From Rhinopomastus cyanomelas (lineage: Eukaryota; Chordata; Aves; Bucerotiformes; Rhinopomastidae), in the NCBI GenBank assembly GCA_013400115.1, contig VXBP01000239.1, forward strand, positions 1 to 64,000: a stretch of DNA of 64,000 nucleotides. Reading direction: 5' to 3'. Position 1 is the stretch's first letter. Each line of letters opens with the position of its first letter. Under the pieces are notes generated by a model. It was not told where the DNA came from. It saw only the letters and a list, made by a program, of their open reading frames with translations, and made no database searches. Below, one piece after another: positions 45,601-56,648 of the stretch. The position numbers were made by a program, and so were the translations under genes.

Positions 45601-47568
45601 CGTTTTGATTTTGTTTCTTGAAATTCGTGCATAGATGTTTTTTCAGTAGCCAGTAGGAAAACCCTTCTATGTGCAAATGAAGAGACAAAACATCTAATTA
45701 CACATCCAAATTTATCTGCATAAACATACACAATATAACTTCTGAGCTGCAGGGGGATAGAATTGCTAAACTAGAAGCTAATTCAGTTTCAGACTTAGGA
45801 GCCTTGATTTTCCATGACAATTTCATGTTTATTTGATTCTCTAGACTATTATTTATTCACACAGCTGAACTAGCTATTCATGCTTCAGTAAAAAAGCTCT
45901 TCAGGTTTATCTGCTGTGTAAACCTTAGAGGAAATGTTTCTGCAAAAAAATACCACCAGTGTAGAAAGTAAGACTTTTTTCCTTTAACAACCTCTTAAAA
46001 TCCAGCCCAGCTCTTGCCATATTGAATCAGAATTCAGCTATTAACTCTTATATTGGGGGAAAAAAATGTCTCCTGAGCACAAAAGTCTAAAAATACTCAT
46101 TTTCTGACAGTTGCTGACTTTGAAGAATAGCAGCCCTGAAAAAAGAAGCCTGTGAAGGATAGAATAAACTGGAAAAGAGGAAAAATAACCTGATTGCAGT
46201 GCCCATTCTGCAAGAATTAATTCATCCTTTCCCCCTGCTAAAAGCAGAGAATTATAACTTGCAGTTAGTGTCCACGGTTCATTATTTCCTCTACCCCCTA
46301 GTACAGTACGAAGATTGTCTTTGTTAGCCGAAGGTATTCATGTTGTGAACACAATTGTTGAAATGTTAGAGATTTTATGGAATATACAAGATGCTTTAGC
46401 CGAGCAGGGGCGAGGAATGTTCAAATAATCATTCTTAGAAGGGTCTCTTTTTGTTCACTCCTGTACAATACGCTTTTCTCCAATCAGCAGTGCAAGTCTG
46501 CCACCGTGACATTTTGTTAGAGGCCAGCGCACCCGCTGAGATAGCTGTGATTTGCTTCCAGGATGATCCAAAAATAACCCTACCAGTAGGTGTGTAGGAA
46601 GGTCTGACAGTTTGCTGAAGGATGAATCGAGGTAGAGATGTCTCGTGTAGGAAAAGATCAGTTTAAGATGCAGAATGGCACGCGTCGCGCTGTAGTGCGT
46701 ATCGATTATTCCTCTACCATTTCGTGCGGAATTAATGCAGGTTCCATTTTTATAACATTTAAAATAGGGCACTGTTATTATAAGCTAATTTAAAATAAAA
46801 AGCTTTATTAGTTTTGCAATACATAAAGGACTTCCCGAGTATAATGTTCATTATTTGTAGGAGAAAGATGCAGTTAATAAACATGACCTATCTCTTAAAT
46901 AAAGCTTTATGACTACAACATATGTAGAGCACACATGCCCTGGATGGAAGCTTAAGTAACTCAAGTGTATGATTTTCAATTTTGTATTTAAATCTAGTTA
47001 TAATATTAGCACTATTATCTTAGTGCTCGGAGCGCAGAACCATAACCGATTCCTTAATGCTGATCTCAGCACCATTTCTTTAATGCTCTGCATTTGCAGG
47101 GAAGCCAGGCAAGCAAATCTTGCCTTAGCACACCCACCAGCCCATGCCTGTTGTTTGACTGCCTAGTTCAAGAAGGTCTGTGGTGAGAGAAGTGAATTTC
47201 TGAACTGCTGCCAAGCCAGCAGGGCTTGCACACTTAGTGTGGAGTTTCTCATTCTGTGGCTGGGCTCTCAAATAAGTGAATTGATTTTGACTGCTCTAAG
47301 TGCCCAGAGATTATGTGGCTGCTTGGAGACATACATTGGTGCAAAGCCCATCTGATAACTAGGTCACCCTTAAGCAGGCGTCCAAACAAAAGTTGGAGCC
47401 AAAAAGAAGAATCTGGGCATGTGTTTTCTACTTATATTGGTGGTTTTTACTTATGCTGGTGTTTTTTTAACAATGCTTCAAAATGCATTAAATAACTAAA
47501 GAGTACGAGTCGTTGTTAGAAATCTCCCAGAGGACCAGTACCATGAAAGGAGAGGTGAAGGGTGGTGT

Positions 47569-47905
47569 GAATGTGAGACCACATCTGGAATATTGTGTCC
47601 AGTTCTGGGCCCCTCAGTTCCAGAAGGACGCAGAACTGCTGGAGGCAGTCCAGCGCAGAGCCACAAAGATGATTCAAGGAGCGGAGCATCTCCTTTATGA
47701 GGAATGGCTGAGGGAGCTGGGTCTCTTGAGCTTGGAGAAACAGAAACTGAGAGATGACCTCATTAATGTTGATAAATATATGAAGGGTGGGTGTCAGGAG
47801 GATGGAGCCAGGCTCTTCTCAATGTCATCTAATGATAGGACATGGGGCAATGGTTTCAGCTGGAACATAGGAGGTTACACATCAATACGAGAAGGAACTT
47901 CTTTC
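47569..47905 (+). mobile_element. CR1 LINE ORF2 C-terminal fragment lacking its 3' end
   Basis: An open frame of 132 codons (47513-47911) holds VRPHLEYCVQFWAPQFQKDA, ELLEAVQRRATKMIQGAEHL, LREGLLSLEKQ-like sequence and YMKGGCQEDGARLFSMSSND. It breaks off at GAGAAGGAACTTCTTTCCAC and runs into unrelated sequence. No 3' UTR or tail is present. Confidence 0.92.
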
Positions 47906-48879
47906 CACTGAATTACACAGGAGCAGCACAGTCTCTCCTTGGTCTTGTTTGTAAACAGGAGCTGCTGATAACCCAAAGGATTCCGATGGCAGCAAACAGA
48001 CCATCAATTAACCGGAATTAATGTTTGTCCCTTCAAATGTACCAGGTCTCCTTATATTCTCCCAGCAAATCAGTTTCTGAAAGGGTGTAGCAGCTCAACC
48101 TGAAGAATCTTAGGGAAGTTCAGTTGCAAAATGACTGGGCTTAGGGTGAGCAAAACCTGGCAGTGAACAAGTGCGAGGGTGCCCAACTGCTGCAGAAAGA
48201 AACCTTCTGCAAAAGCCCCTGTTAAAATCAGCATTATCGAGTTAGGAGTTTTTGCCATGGAGAGCTCTGACTGCTTCCTGGGAATGGCACAGGTGCTGAT
48301 GCTGCAAGCTGAAGAACAGCAATGCGTGCGTATTTTTCGGTGAAGCACCGTGCTGGTTAATTATTTGGGTGGGTTGTTCTTTTTTTTTAGGAAACAGTGT
48401 ACAGTACTAAACCACGGATTAGCAGCATCTAATTCAACAAGAGAGCATGTTTGTTTTTGAAACGTTAGTGCATTATCGTCTTCCTGAATATTAAATCCAT
48501 TACTCTAGCACATTTCAGGATTTACTTTGCTGTGCACAAATAACACTTCCTAATGCATTATATTTGCTAAGGGTCTCTCTACCCCACGCTTAATCTCTGT
48601 TTTGAGCCACAAGAAGCCCAGTTTGTAAAAAATGCTCTTTTTCTATCTTTCTGTTGGAAATGCTATTTCAAGTTTATTCAGGGTTGATTTCTACAAAGGA
48701 AACAGGATATTATCAGCTCAGCTACACAGGTAGATGTGTGAGCTTGTATGCTGTGTATCTTAAGAGAAGTTCCAAGCTCAGAAAGTGCTGGAGCTTATAA
48801 TATTCAGGAAATACTATAAACCTTAGCAAAGCTCATGTGCTTGTAGAAGTGGAACATAATGGGAACGAGGGTTTATTAT

Positions 48880-49420
48880 TATCTCTACTCTGCACTGGTG
48901 AGACCACATCTGGAGTATTGTGTCCAGTGCTAGGCCCCTCAGTTCAAGAGGGATGTGGAGCTGCTAGAGGGAGTCCAGCATAAGGCAACGAGGATGATGA
49001 AGGAAGTGGAGCACCTCCCTTATGAGGAGAGGCTGAGGGAGCTGGGTCTCTTGAGCTTGGAGGAGACTGAGGGGTGACCTCATTAATGTCTATAAATATG
49101 TGAAGGGTGTGTGTCAGGAGGATGGAGCCAGGATCTTCTCAATGTCATCTAGTGATAGGACGAGGGGCAATGGTTGTAAGATGGAACACAGGAGGCTCCA
49201 CGTCAATATGAGAAGGAACTTCTTCCCGGAGAGGGTGACAGAGCACTGGAACAGGCTGCCCAGGGAGGTTGTGGAGTCTCTTTCTCTGGAGACATTTAAG
49301 ACCCCCCTGGATGTGTTCCTGTGTGACTTGGTCTAGGTGATCCTGCTGTGGCAGGGGGATTGGACTAGATGGACTTTCGAGGTCCCTTCCAATCCCTGAC
49401 GTTCTGTGATTCTGTGAAAA
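48880..49420 (+). mobile_element. CR1 LINE 3' end, about 540 bp
   Basis: The best preserved copy of the common group: LVRPHLEYCVQ-type start, frame breaks near 49075, then CQEDGARIFSMSSSDRTRGN, VNMRRNFFPERVTEHWNRLP and REVVESLSLETFKTPLDVFL to the stop. The 3' UTR has CTGCTGTGGCAGGGGGATTG and the tail GACGTTCTGTGATTCTGTGA. Confidence 0.95.
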
Positions 49421-51831
49421 CAGACGGTTGTTTGACCGTGGGCCCCTGATTTATTTGCTGCTTTGGCCAACAAAACATATGTCCAACAACTGCATGAGTA
49501 CAAAACCAAAGAAAGTCAAACCCTAACTGCCTTTGCTGTTCACTGGATAAAAACGCGCAATATGACTGAGAAGAGCCGGTGCCACATTGAGGTACTTATG
49601 ACTTTACAAATGACCTACAAAGCGCCCGGCTGAGTAATTTTACATGAGACGAGATAATCCTTGAGTGCTGCAGCTTTCAGAGGTGAATGGCTGTATCTTG
49701 TGGTGTCTTACTACAACAAGTTTTTGTTTGCACACCCCACTAGAACCCCCTTCTTCCATGGAAATTATGGTTCATGTACTTTCTGGACTCGTAAATCCTT
49801 GACAGGCTCCAATTTTCAGCGTATAGTTTATCCTATCCCTATTCTGAAATGCTATGGACAGGACAACTAAGTGTCTGAAGGTAAATCTTCTAGGCAGATC
49901 CTGCCGCAAAGGAGAGACAAACATCTCCTGAGGGCTGTTTACCTGACCCTAAGACAGATGAGAGGAGAACATAAGGATGAATCAGGCCACCCTCTCCCAT
50001 GTACTAGGATTTGAATTCCCATGCAAGCATGTGATTAGCAATCTTGCAACAAAAGCATCGCTCACCTTGAACTATAGACTTGGACTCTACCAACAGCCCT
50101 TTCTGAGAGGTGCTACTGCTTACTGTAATTGCTTAGTGGTGGAAGTAAGTCAAAGATGTTGCAGGCACATGTGAAGGAACCTCCAGGTAGGCAGTCTTGG
50201 CCTCAAATAGAGCTTTATTGATTCTAGATCAAAAATTCTTTGGGAAGTGATTCAGAAGTGATTGTATGCCAAAGTGGCTTCACATGGAGGTCATTTCAAG
50301 CATTTTAATGCAAGCCAGTCCACTGTGCCAAATTATTCTCTTCCTTAGCCTCTTTTTAAAGCACTTCCCACCCAAAGCAAAAAGCATGCTCAGGGCTGCT
50401 TATATGATCTGTAGTTTGCACTAGAGGTGGATGGTCTTCACTGGGCAATGTACTTCAGCAAAACAAAAGCATCAGCATGGAATTGGCTTAGAATATTGAC
50501 CTACTTTTTACTCTCACTCTCCATAATCTTGTGGGAAAACATACACTGAGACCCTATAGCCTAGATTCACAGAGATATGCCCAATCAATAAACCCTTTAA
50601 ATACCAGTAAATACCTCCTATAGGGTAGGTTTGGAGGAAATTGGTGGAGCAGAGGACTAAAAAACTAGGGAAATAACCAGCTGATAGGTTTGTCCACCAT
50701 ATCTGTACTACCTTTGTATGCTCGTGTCTTCTTTGCGCTGCCACAGAAGGTCCTTGGTGTAGACACTGTCATTTCAAGACAATGAGAAGTATTAGGTTAG
50801 ACTTTAACATAAATTATAGAAGTGATTAAAGTGAGTTACACCAATTTTAACCTCTCCCAACCCCACAGAGTTTCCTTAGCTCCCAGAGGACCATGTGCCA
50901 CTGAGGATTATGGATTTACAAAGTTAATCTCCTGTTCTTGAAGATCTTGGCTTCTTCTGAATTTGTAAAGCATTTGAATGAAATGCTTTACACTTCTCTA
51001 TGATGATTTTTTCCCCTGTGTAAGTGAAAACACTTGACAGATTTTGTCAAAAATAAGAATGTTTTCAGAAGCTTCAGCCAACAGGGCCACCATGAGGACT
51101 CCTTTCCCTCTCTTACTTAGTCTCATTTGCATGTGCATTCACAGAGATGCACAGAAGTGACCAGATGTTGAATGGCTGCAGCTTTCCCTTCCTCTTTCCC
51201 TCACTGGTGCTTCTTTCTTCCTGTGCCTGGGGAAGATACGGATAGTCTATCACAGGAATTATTCACCTGTGAGTCATGAAGTAGAGGGACACTGACTTGT
51301 TTGAGAAAGGCTGTGATATTAGTATATGTCTTTCTACATTGTCATTCTTGCTTCCCCCGATTCACTCTTGCTCTCTTGCTTTCCTGGTGCTCTTTCCCTG
51401 GAGTGCGTCTGTCACTTTCGTTTTATTCTATCCAAGCACAAGCAAAGCACTTACAGTCACTAAAATCTTCCTTTTTGACATGTCAGACAGCACTTTCAAG
51501 ACACCATAAAATGAGCAAGTTCTTATTTCTCTCTAACACCCATGGCAATGTGTATGTCAGAGGAACTCAGGGAGAATTAACCACCCCAGACCAGCAGAAT
51601 CCACCTTTCCTTTGTCAAAACTTGCCCCAAGAAACAGAACCAGTTCATGCTGGTGCTGTGTTAGTGACTGGGCCACCACTGGTTTATGCAAGAGTGAATA
51701 CTTGCATTGGCTAGAGATCACTGTAAAGGGCAGACAATTTAATGCCAATCACACATGCTAGTTAGATTAGAATACTGATGAGCCCTTTTGAAAGGCCAAC
51801 TGCATCTTCTCTCTGCAAAAATATTAAAACG

Positions 51832-51866
51832 CCCCCCTTTCCCCCATCCCCATCCCCCCCACCCCA
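51832..51866 (-). repeat. Cytosine-rich tract, G-quadruplex motif on the minus strand
   Basis: Runs of C on the plus strand (6, 5, 4, 7 and 4 with short spacers) give five G-runs on the minus strand, which satisfies the usual four-run G-quadruplex pattern. The mRNA-sense strand is C-rich, so folding would be in DNA and not in the CELF2 transcript. Confidence 0.75.
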
Positions 51867-52698
51867 GATTCTCCACAAGAATAAATTAAAACTTGGAGGT
51901 GTGGTTATTATCACAGAATAATTAGCCCCCATGGGATTAGAGACACTCCACGTTTGTTAATGCCCCTGGGTTGTGATTATCTAATAATGATGATGCCTCT
52001 GTCATCGCTTAATTATTCTTCCCCTTTAAAATATTCCTTATGCAGTCAGAGCCCGTAGTGTGTGCTCGTTTCAGACAGAAATGCAACTGCAGACTCCTGA
52101 AAGCACTGGCACACGGGGGGTGTGATTGACTGGCCCGCTTCTCCCCCACGCCCGTGTTTATCATCCTTATTTCATAAGCGCCGTCGTTACTGTACTTGAA
52201 TCGCTTCTCTTGTCCAAAGAGAAGAGATTTCATTCACTTCTTTAGGAAGAAGTTTGGGACCTCCATTTCATCACATGAACCAGTTGTGGTTAGTGCAGCA
52301 TAAAGAAAGTAGATGTTTTCTCTGCAGCTTCTCATGCTTAAAGTCATAGAGATACTGAACTTTAAATGTGTGGGTGATATTGATCCCTGGTGCACGACTG
52401 TATGGTCTGAACTGGAGCAGAATAAGTCCTTTCAAGACTGGGTTAGTTAAGCTCTCCACTAAGTAAAACAAGAAGAACAAAGTTAAGGTTCACAGCAGAG
52501 CGGTGATAAGCAGGTAGCTGGTATCAAAAGTGCTGAGCTTTCTGCTGTGCCAGGAGTTAGTGCCAGGAGGTTGTGGAGTGTAACCTGGAGCTGTCTGAGG
52601 GAAAACTGTGATGGCTTCCATTGTGGAGTGGAGTGCAGTAGAGGGCACAGCCTGCTGCATGTAACCACACATAAAACAGTGCCAAGTTAGCATTTACC

Positions 52699-53037
52699 AT
52701 AGAATCATAGGATCATTAGGAATTGGAAGGGACCTCAAAAGATCATCTAGTCCAATCCCACTGACGCAGCACGATCACCTAGACCAAGCTGCACAGCAAC
52801 ATATCCAGGCAGGTTTTAAACATCTCCAGTGAAGGAGACTTCACAACCCCACTGGGCAGCCTGTTCCAGTGCTCTGTCACCCTCACTGTGAAGAAGTTCC
52901 TTCTGATATTTATATGGAACCTCCTATGCTGCAGCTCACAGCCATTGCCCCTTGTCCTATCACTAGATGACCCTGAGCAGAGCCTGGCTCCATCCTCCTG
53001 AAGCCCACCCTTCACATATTTATAGACATCAATACTG
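52699..53037 (-). mobile_element. CR1 LINE 3' end, about 340 bp
   Basis: Begins CATAGAATCATAGGATCATT. The minus strand reads MKGGLQEDGARLCSGSSSDR, GNGCELQHRRFHINIRRNFF and TVRVTEHWNRLPSGVVKSPS with no stop before the ORF2 end. It faces the plus-strand CR1 at 53128 across about 90 bp. Confidence 0.95.
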
Positions 53038-53127
53038 CAGAGTTTCCAAGAGACCCTTTTTCTTCAGTGGTATATGACTTTGATGAGACATCATTTGAGT
53101 TCATTACTTAGGTATTCGCCGCAAAGA

Positions 53128-53287
53128 TGAAGGAGTCTCATTTTCTGAAGACCTTTAAAACAGGGTATCCGGGGGGGGGGATGTGTTCCTGTGCGATTTG
53201 TTCTAGGTGATCCTGCTCTAGCACGGGGATTGGACTGGGTGATCTTTCGAGGTCCCTTCCAATCCCTGATGTTTTGTGATTCTGTGA
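53128..53287 (+). mobile_element. CR1 LINE 3' end with a guanine run
   Basis: GGAGTCTCATTTTCTGAAGA, a run of ten G at about 53171-53180, ATGTGTTCCTGTGCGATTTG, then GGGGATTGGACTGGGTGATC and CCCTGATGTTTTGTGATTCT. Confidence 0.9.
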
Positions 53288-53340
53288 AAGAACAGATGCA
53301 ATTGCCCACCACAATTCACCTCTCCGCTAAGTCATCCTGG

Positions 53341-53520
53341 TACCAGTGTGATGTGAATAGGTCCATTTGGTACCTGTGTGATGTCAATAGGTCCATTAAG
53401 TACCTGTGTGATGTGAATAGGTCCATTTGGTACCTGTGTGATGTCAATAGGTCCATTTAGTACCTGTGTGATGTGAATAGGTCCATTTGGTACCTGTGTG
53501 ATGTCAATAGGTCCATTTCT
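53341..53520 (+). repeat. Minisatellite, 6 copies of a 30-bp unit in a 60-bp alternating pattern
   Basis: Six units start exactly at 53341, 53371, 53401, 53431, 53461 and 53491. Each is TACCTGTGTGATGTSAATAG followed by GTCCATTWRG-like sequence (the first unit has CCAG for CCTG). Odd units have GTGAAT and end TTGG. Even units have GTCAAT and end AAG, TAG or TCT. So the true period is 60 bp x 3. The unit is a multiple of three with no stop in one frame, which would read (YLCDVNRSIW), but nothing suggests translation. It begins 53 bp after a CR1 tail. Confidence 0.97.
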
Positions 53521-54959
53521 TTAAAGCAACAACAAGAAGGAGTGTTTATCTTGTAGTTTGCTTCATCACTGTGTGCTCAGGCAGCTTCCCTGAGCTTTCC
53601 ACTGACCTCTTCCATTAGGGAAGAGGATTCATGGTATAAACTGGCCCTGAGACATGAGAGGGGTGGGATTTGCCCAAAGTTGTATTACAGATGAACACAG
53701 ATCTATGGTTTTCTTACTTCAGTACACCTAGAAGCCTATCAAAGGCACTCCTTAGGTGTAGGAAGTAAATATGCATGACAGGAGTGTGCCTGTGCCTCAA
53801 AGATACAGCTTTCTAAGAAGTGAGCCAGCAGCTGGCAAGAAGCAGCCTTAGTCCTGTCTTGCAGCAAAAAACATAGTGACTGCTTTACGCTGAGCAGTAC
53901 AAGAAGTTTGAGGTAAAAATTGAGAGAAGTATCAATAGCATCTAGTAGTTCAGCACATCCTATGTGCCTGTTTGCAAGGCTGTCCTGCTCTGTAGGACCT
54001 ATTCTGTAGCACCTTGCTGTTTGGGTCCTTTCTCTGACCGGGTGCCCTTTGCAGAAGGGTGCATCTGCTCTTCAGATGAGCCCAGAATTGCCCCGCAGCA
54101 GGCAATGCTCTGAGCCCAAGTTTTGGCTGAGTTGATTCCATTCAAACTCTGGAGTTTGCATGGTTTGGCATCGGTTTTATGTGCAGGATGAAAGCAGATC
54201 CCTCGCTTTCAGATTGTCAGCTTGTTAACACATGCAGCTGACAGGAAGGGCAAGATCCATCCCACAGCACATTTTGTCTATGAATGGTTTATGTCTGCTT
54301 TGAGTTCACCGTGTCAATCAGTGGAAGCAGGGGCCCTTCCAGAAGGAAAGCCAGCCCATCCTGAGACAGAAATAAAGGGAGTGTGTCAGAGGCCGTTCAA
54401 AACGATGGCTTTGACTGGAGCAGCTTAAACTAACAACAAGGCTGCCAAAGGTGGAAAATCATTCCCAGCCAAAGAAATGTTTACACATGGTTGCATTTCC
54501 TAGATGCTGTTATCCTGAATCTAGTTTTCCAGATGATGTACATCCAGATGATGTAAATCACCATGACTCTGTGGACATAAGCTAGCCAAGAGAATGGCCA
54601 GAAGTCTCCATGCTAGTACCACTTGTTTTTCTGGGTTGGCATAGATTTCAGGAATTGTGTTGAAATGTTACTTAAATTGAAAAGGAAATGGCGCATTGCT
54701 AGTTTAGATTTCTGTTGAAAGAATCTCTGACCTAAAAGGTGCCGTAACCTTTTAAAGGCAGAAGTAAATGTGTTGAGGAGAATAGCTGAAAATGCCAGCT
54801 CCTGCCAGCCTTAAAAATCTCTATGAATGCAACATCCCTGGTTAAGCACAAATATCTCTGCTGCGTAGAGCGATGACTCCAAATGGAAATGTGTTCTCTG
54901 AATCAGAGAGAGCTCTGTTAAAGAAGATATTAAGCAAGCCTCTTTATTCATAATAAATC

Positions 54960-55053
54960 ACATTGGGGATTGGAGGGGACCTTGAAAGATATCTAGTCCA
55001 ATCCCCCCGCCACAGCAGGATCACCTAGACCAAGTCGCATAGGAACATGTAGC
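54960..55053 (-). mobile_element. CR1 LINE tail-only copy
   Basis: ATTGGGGATTGGAGGGGACC, ATATCTAGTCCAATCCCCCC, GCAGGATCACCTAGACCAAG, TCGCATAGGAACATGTAG. The tail octamers have decayed or been lost. Confidence 0.88.
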
Positions 55054-55960
55054 TCAATGGAATGGAGGAAGCACAGTCAGACCAGATGGCTGGTGTTGGG
55101 AATGATCCGACTGTGTTGGGGAAGGGCTGTAGCCATGCCCTTCTGCATTTTGCACCTTCTTGAAAATACTCCTTGTACTATTTGAAGTGTTTTGGCTGTT
55201 TATGAAAGTGGAGCTGCGTGCGGCAGAAAGAGAAGGAAGGTTTGGAGACTGACACAAAAATGTTGGACTAGAAGAAGAAACAGTAAAGTCTCTAATAGCA
55301 AAATAAACTTTGTTTTATTTTACCTTCTCACCTAGAGGTTCTAAAGCATCCTCTAAGTTTCTGTATGTGGCCCAGATGGCGAAGACAACAGGTGACCAGC
55401 ATGTAGTGTGTCTGCAGGAAAGAGCAGATTTTTCTACTGGGCAAAGTTTTACTCTTCTAAATCTAAACTGACCTCTTTATCCAAAGCTGTGATATTATTT
55501 TCACGTATTAATAGATTTTTAAGGTCAGTGGGGAATATGATGAACATCTTACTGAACTCTTGCAACAACAGCAGAAGGATTCAACCCCACAGCTCCTGCC
55601 AATAGTCAGTGATTGAGCAACAGCCTCTTTGAGAAAGTTGTCAGCTTATTCCAGTGACTGATGTTAGAGAGGAAAAAGTTCCTTTGAATAGACAAAATCT
55701 TATCCATCATGTTCTGATGTTTATCCAGGGCTTAACACTGTGAGGGAACAACTAGTGCGGCTGGTAGAAAGTATCTCTGTTCTTCACCAACTGTTGTGCG
55801 CTCAGCCAGCATTCATCAGGCTGGAGCTGCTGTCTGCTCAGTCTCTCCCTAGCCCCAGCGTTACCTAACTCACTTCATGCTGCCCCAGAAATGTGCCAAG
55901 TCCCAGACACATACAGGTTTTAAGGAGACAAGGATAAAATTTGCAGCATAAAGAGAAGAA

Positions 55961-56050
55961 TTGATCTAGATGATCCTGCTGTGGCAGGGGCATTGGACTA
56001 GATGGTCTTTCAAGGTCACTTCCAATCCCTAATGTTCTGTGATTCTGTGA
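55961..56050 (+). mobile_element. CR1 LINE tail-only copy
   Basis: ATCTAGATGATCCTGCTGTG, GGCATTGGACTAGATGGTCT, CCCTAATGTTCTGTGATTCT. About 90 bp. Confidence 0.9.
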
Positions 56051-56227
56051 AAAATAAAGCACGAAGTCCTGTGGATACAGGGTGTGCCAGACAGAGCAAC
56101 ACCAGAAGCCCAAGTCAGTTGCCATTTGATGTTTTGGTTTTCTTCACCATTGCACCAAATGCTGGTGCACCGGTAGCGCAATGAGGACAACTGCTAGTGG
56201 CACCACTGCTCCATACATCAAGTTGTC

Positions 56228-56648
56228 AAAGGCCTGGAGAATAAAGCTTATGAGGAAAGACTGAAATAGCTGGGGCTCTTTAGTTTGAAGAAGAGGAAGC
56301 TGAGAGGAGACCTCATCACTCTCTAGAACTAACTGAAAGGATGTTGTGGAGAGGTTGGTGCTGGTCTCTTCTCACAAGCAATTAGTGATAGAATAAGAGG
56401 GACTGGGTTCAAGTTACAACAAAGTAGGTTTATTCTTGACTTTAGAAAGAATGTTTTGACAGAAAGGGTGGTCAGGCACTGGAATGGGCTTCCCAGAGAG
56501 GTGGTTGATTTGCCATCCCTGTATATGTTAAAGATCGTTTGGACGAGATGTTGAGGGATGTGTTTTAAGGGTGAACTTGTAAGGTGGGGTAGATGGTTGG
56601 ACACGATGATCTCATGGGTCTTTTCCAACCAGAGTGATTCTGTGTGAA
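56228..56648 (+). mobile_element. CR1 LINE 3' end, older subfamily, about 420 bp
   Basis: A decayed ORF2 C-terminus (GAAGCTGAGAGGAGACCTCA; CAGGCACTGGAATGGGCTTC), the older 3' UTR (GATGTTGAGGGATGTGTTTT; TGGTTGGACACGATGATCTC) and tail TCCAACCAGAGTGATTCTGT. Similar in type to the copies at 4043 and 41655. Confidence 0.9.

Noticed and set aside
53191..53460. Repeat protein reading (YLCDVNRSIW)n from the minisatellite
   Set aside because: The frame starts inside a CR1 3' UTR and the 30-bp period makes any stop-free frame look like a protein repeat; no sign of translation.
53341..53520. CRISPR array
   Set aside because: Units are contiguous with no unique spacers, and the host is a vertebrate.
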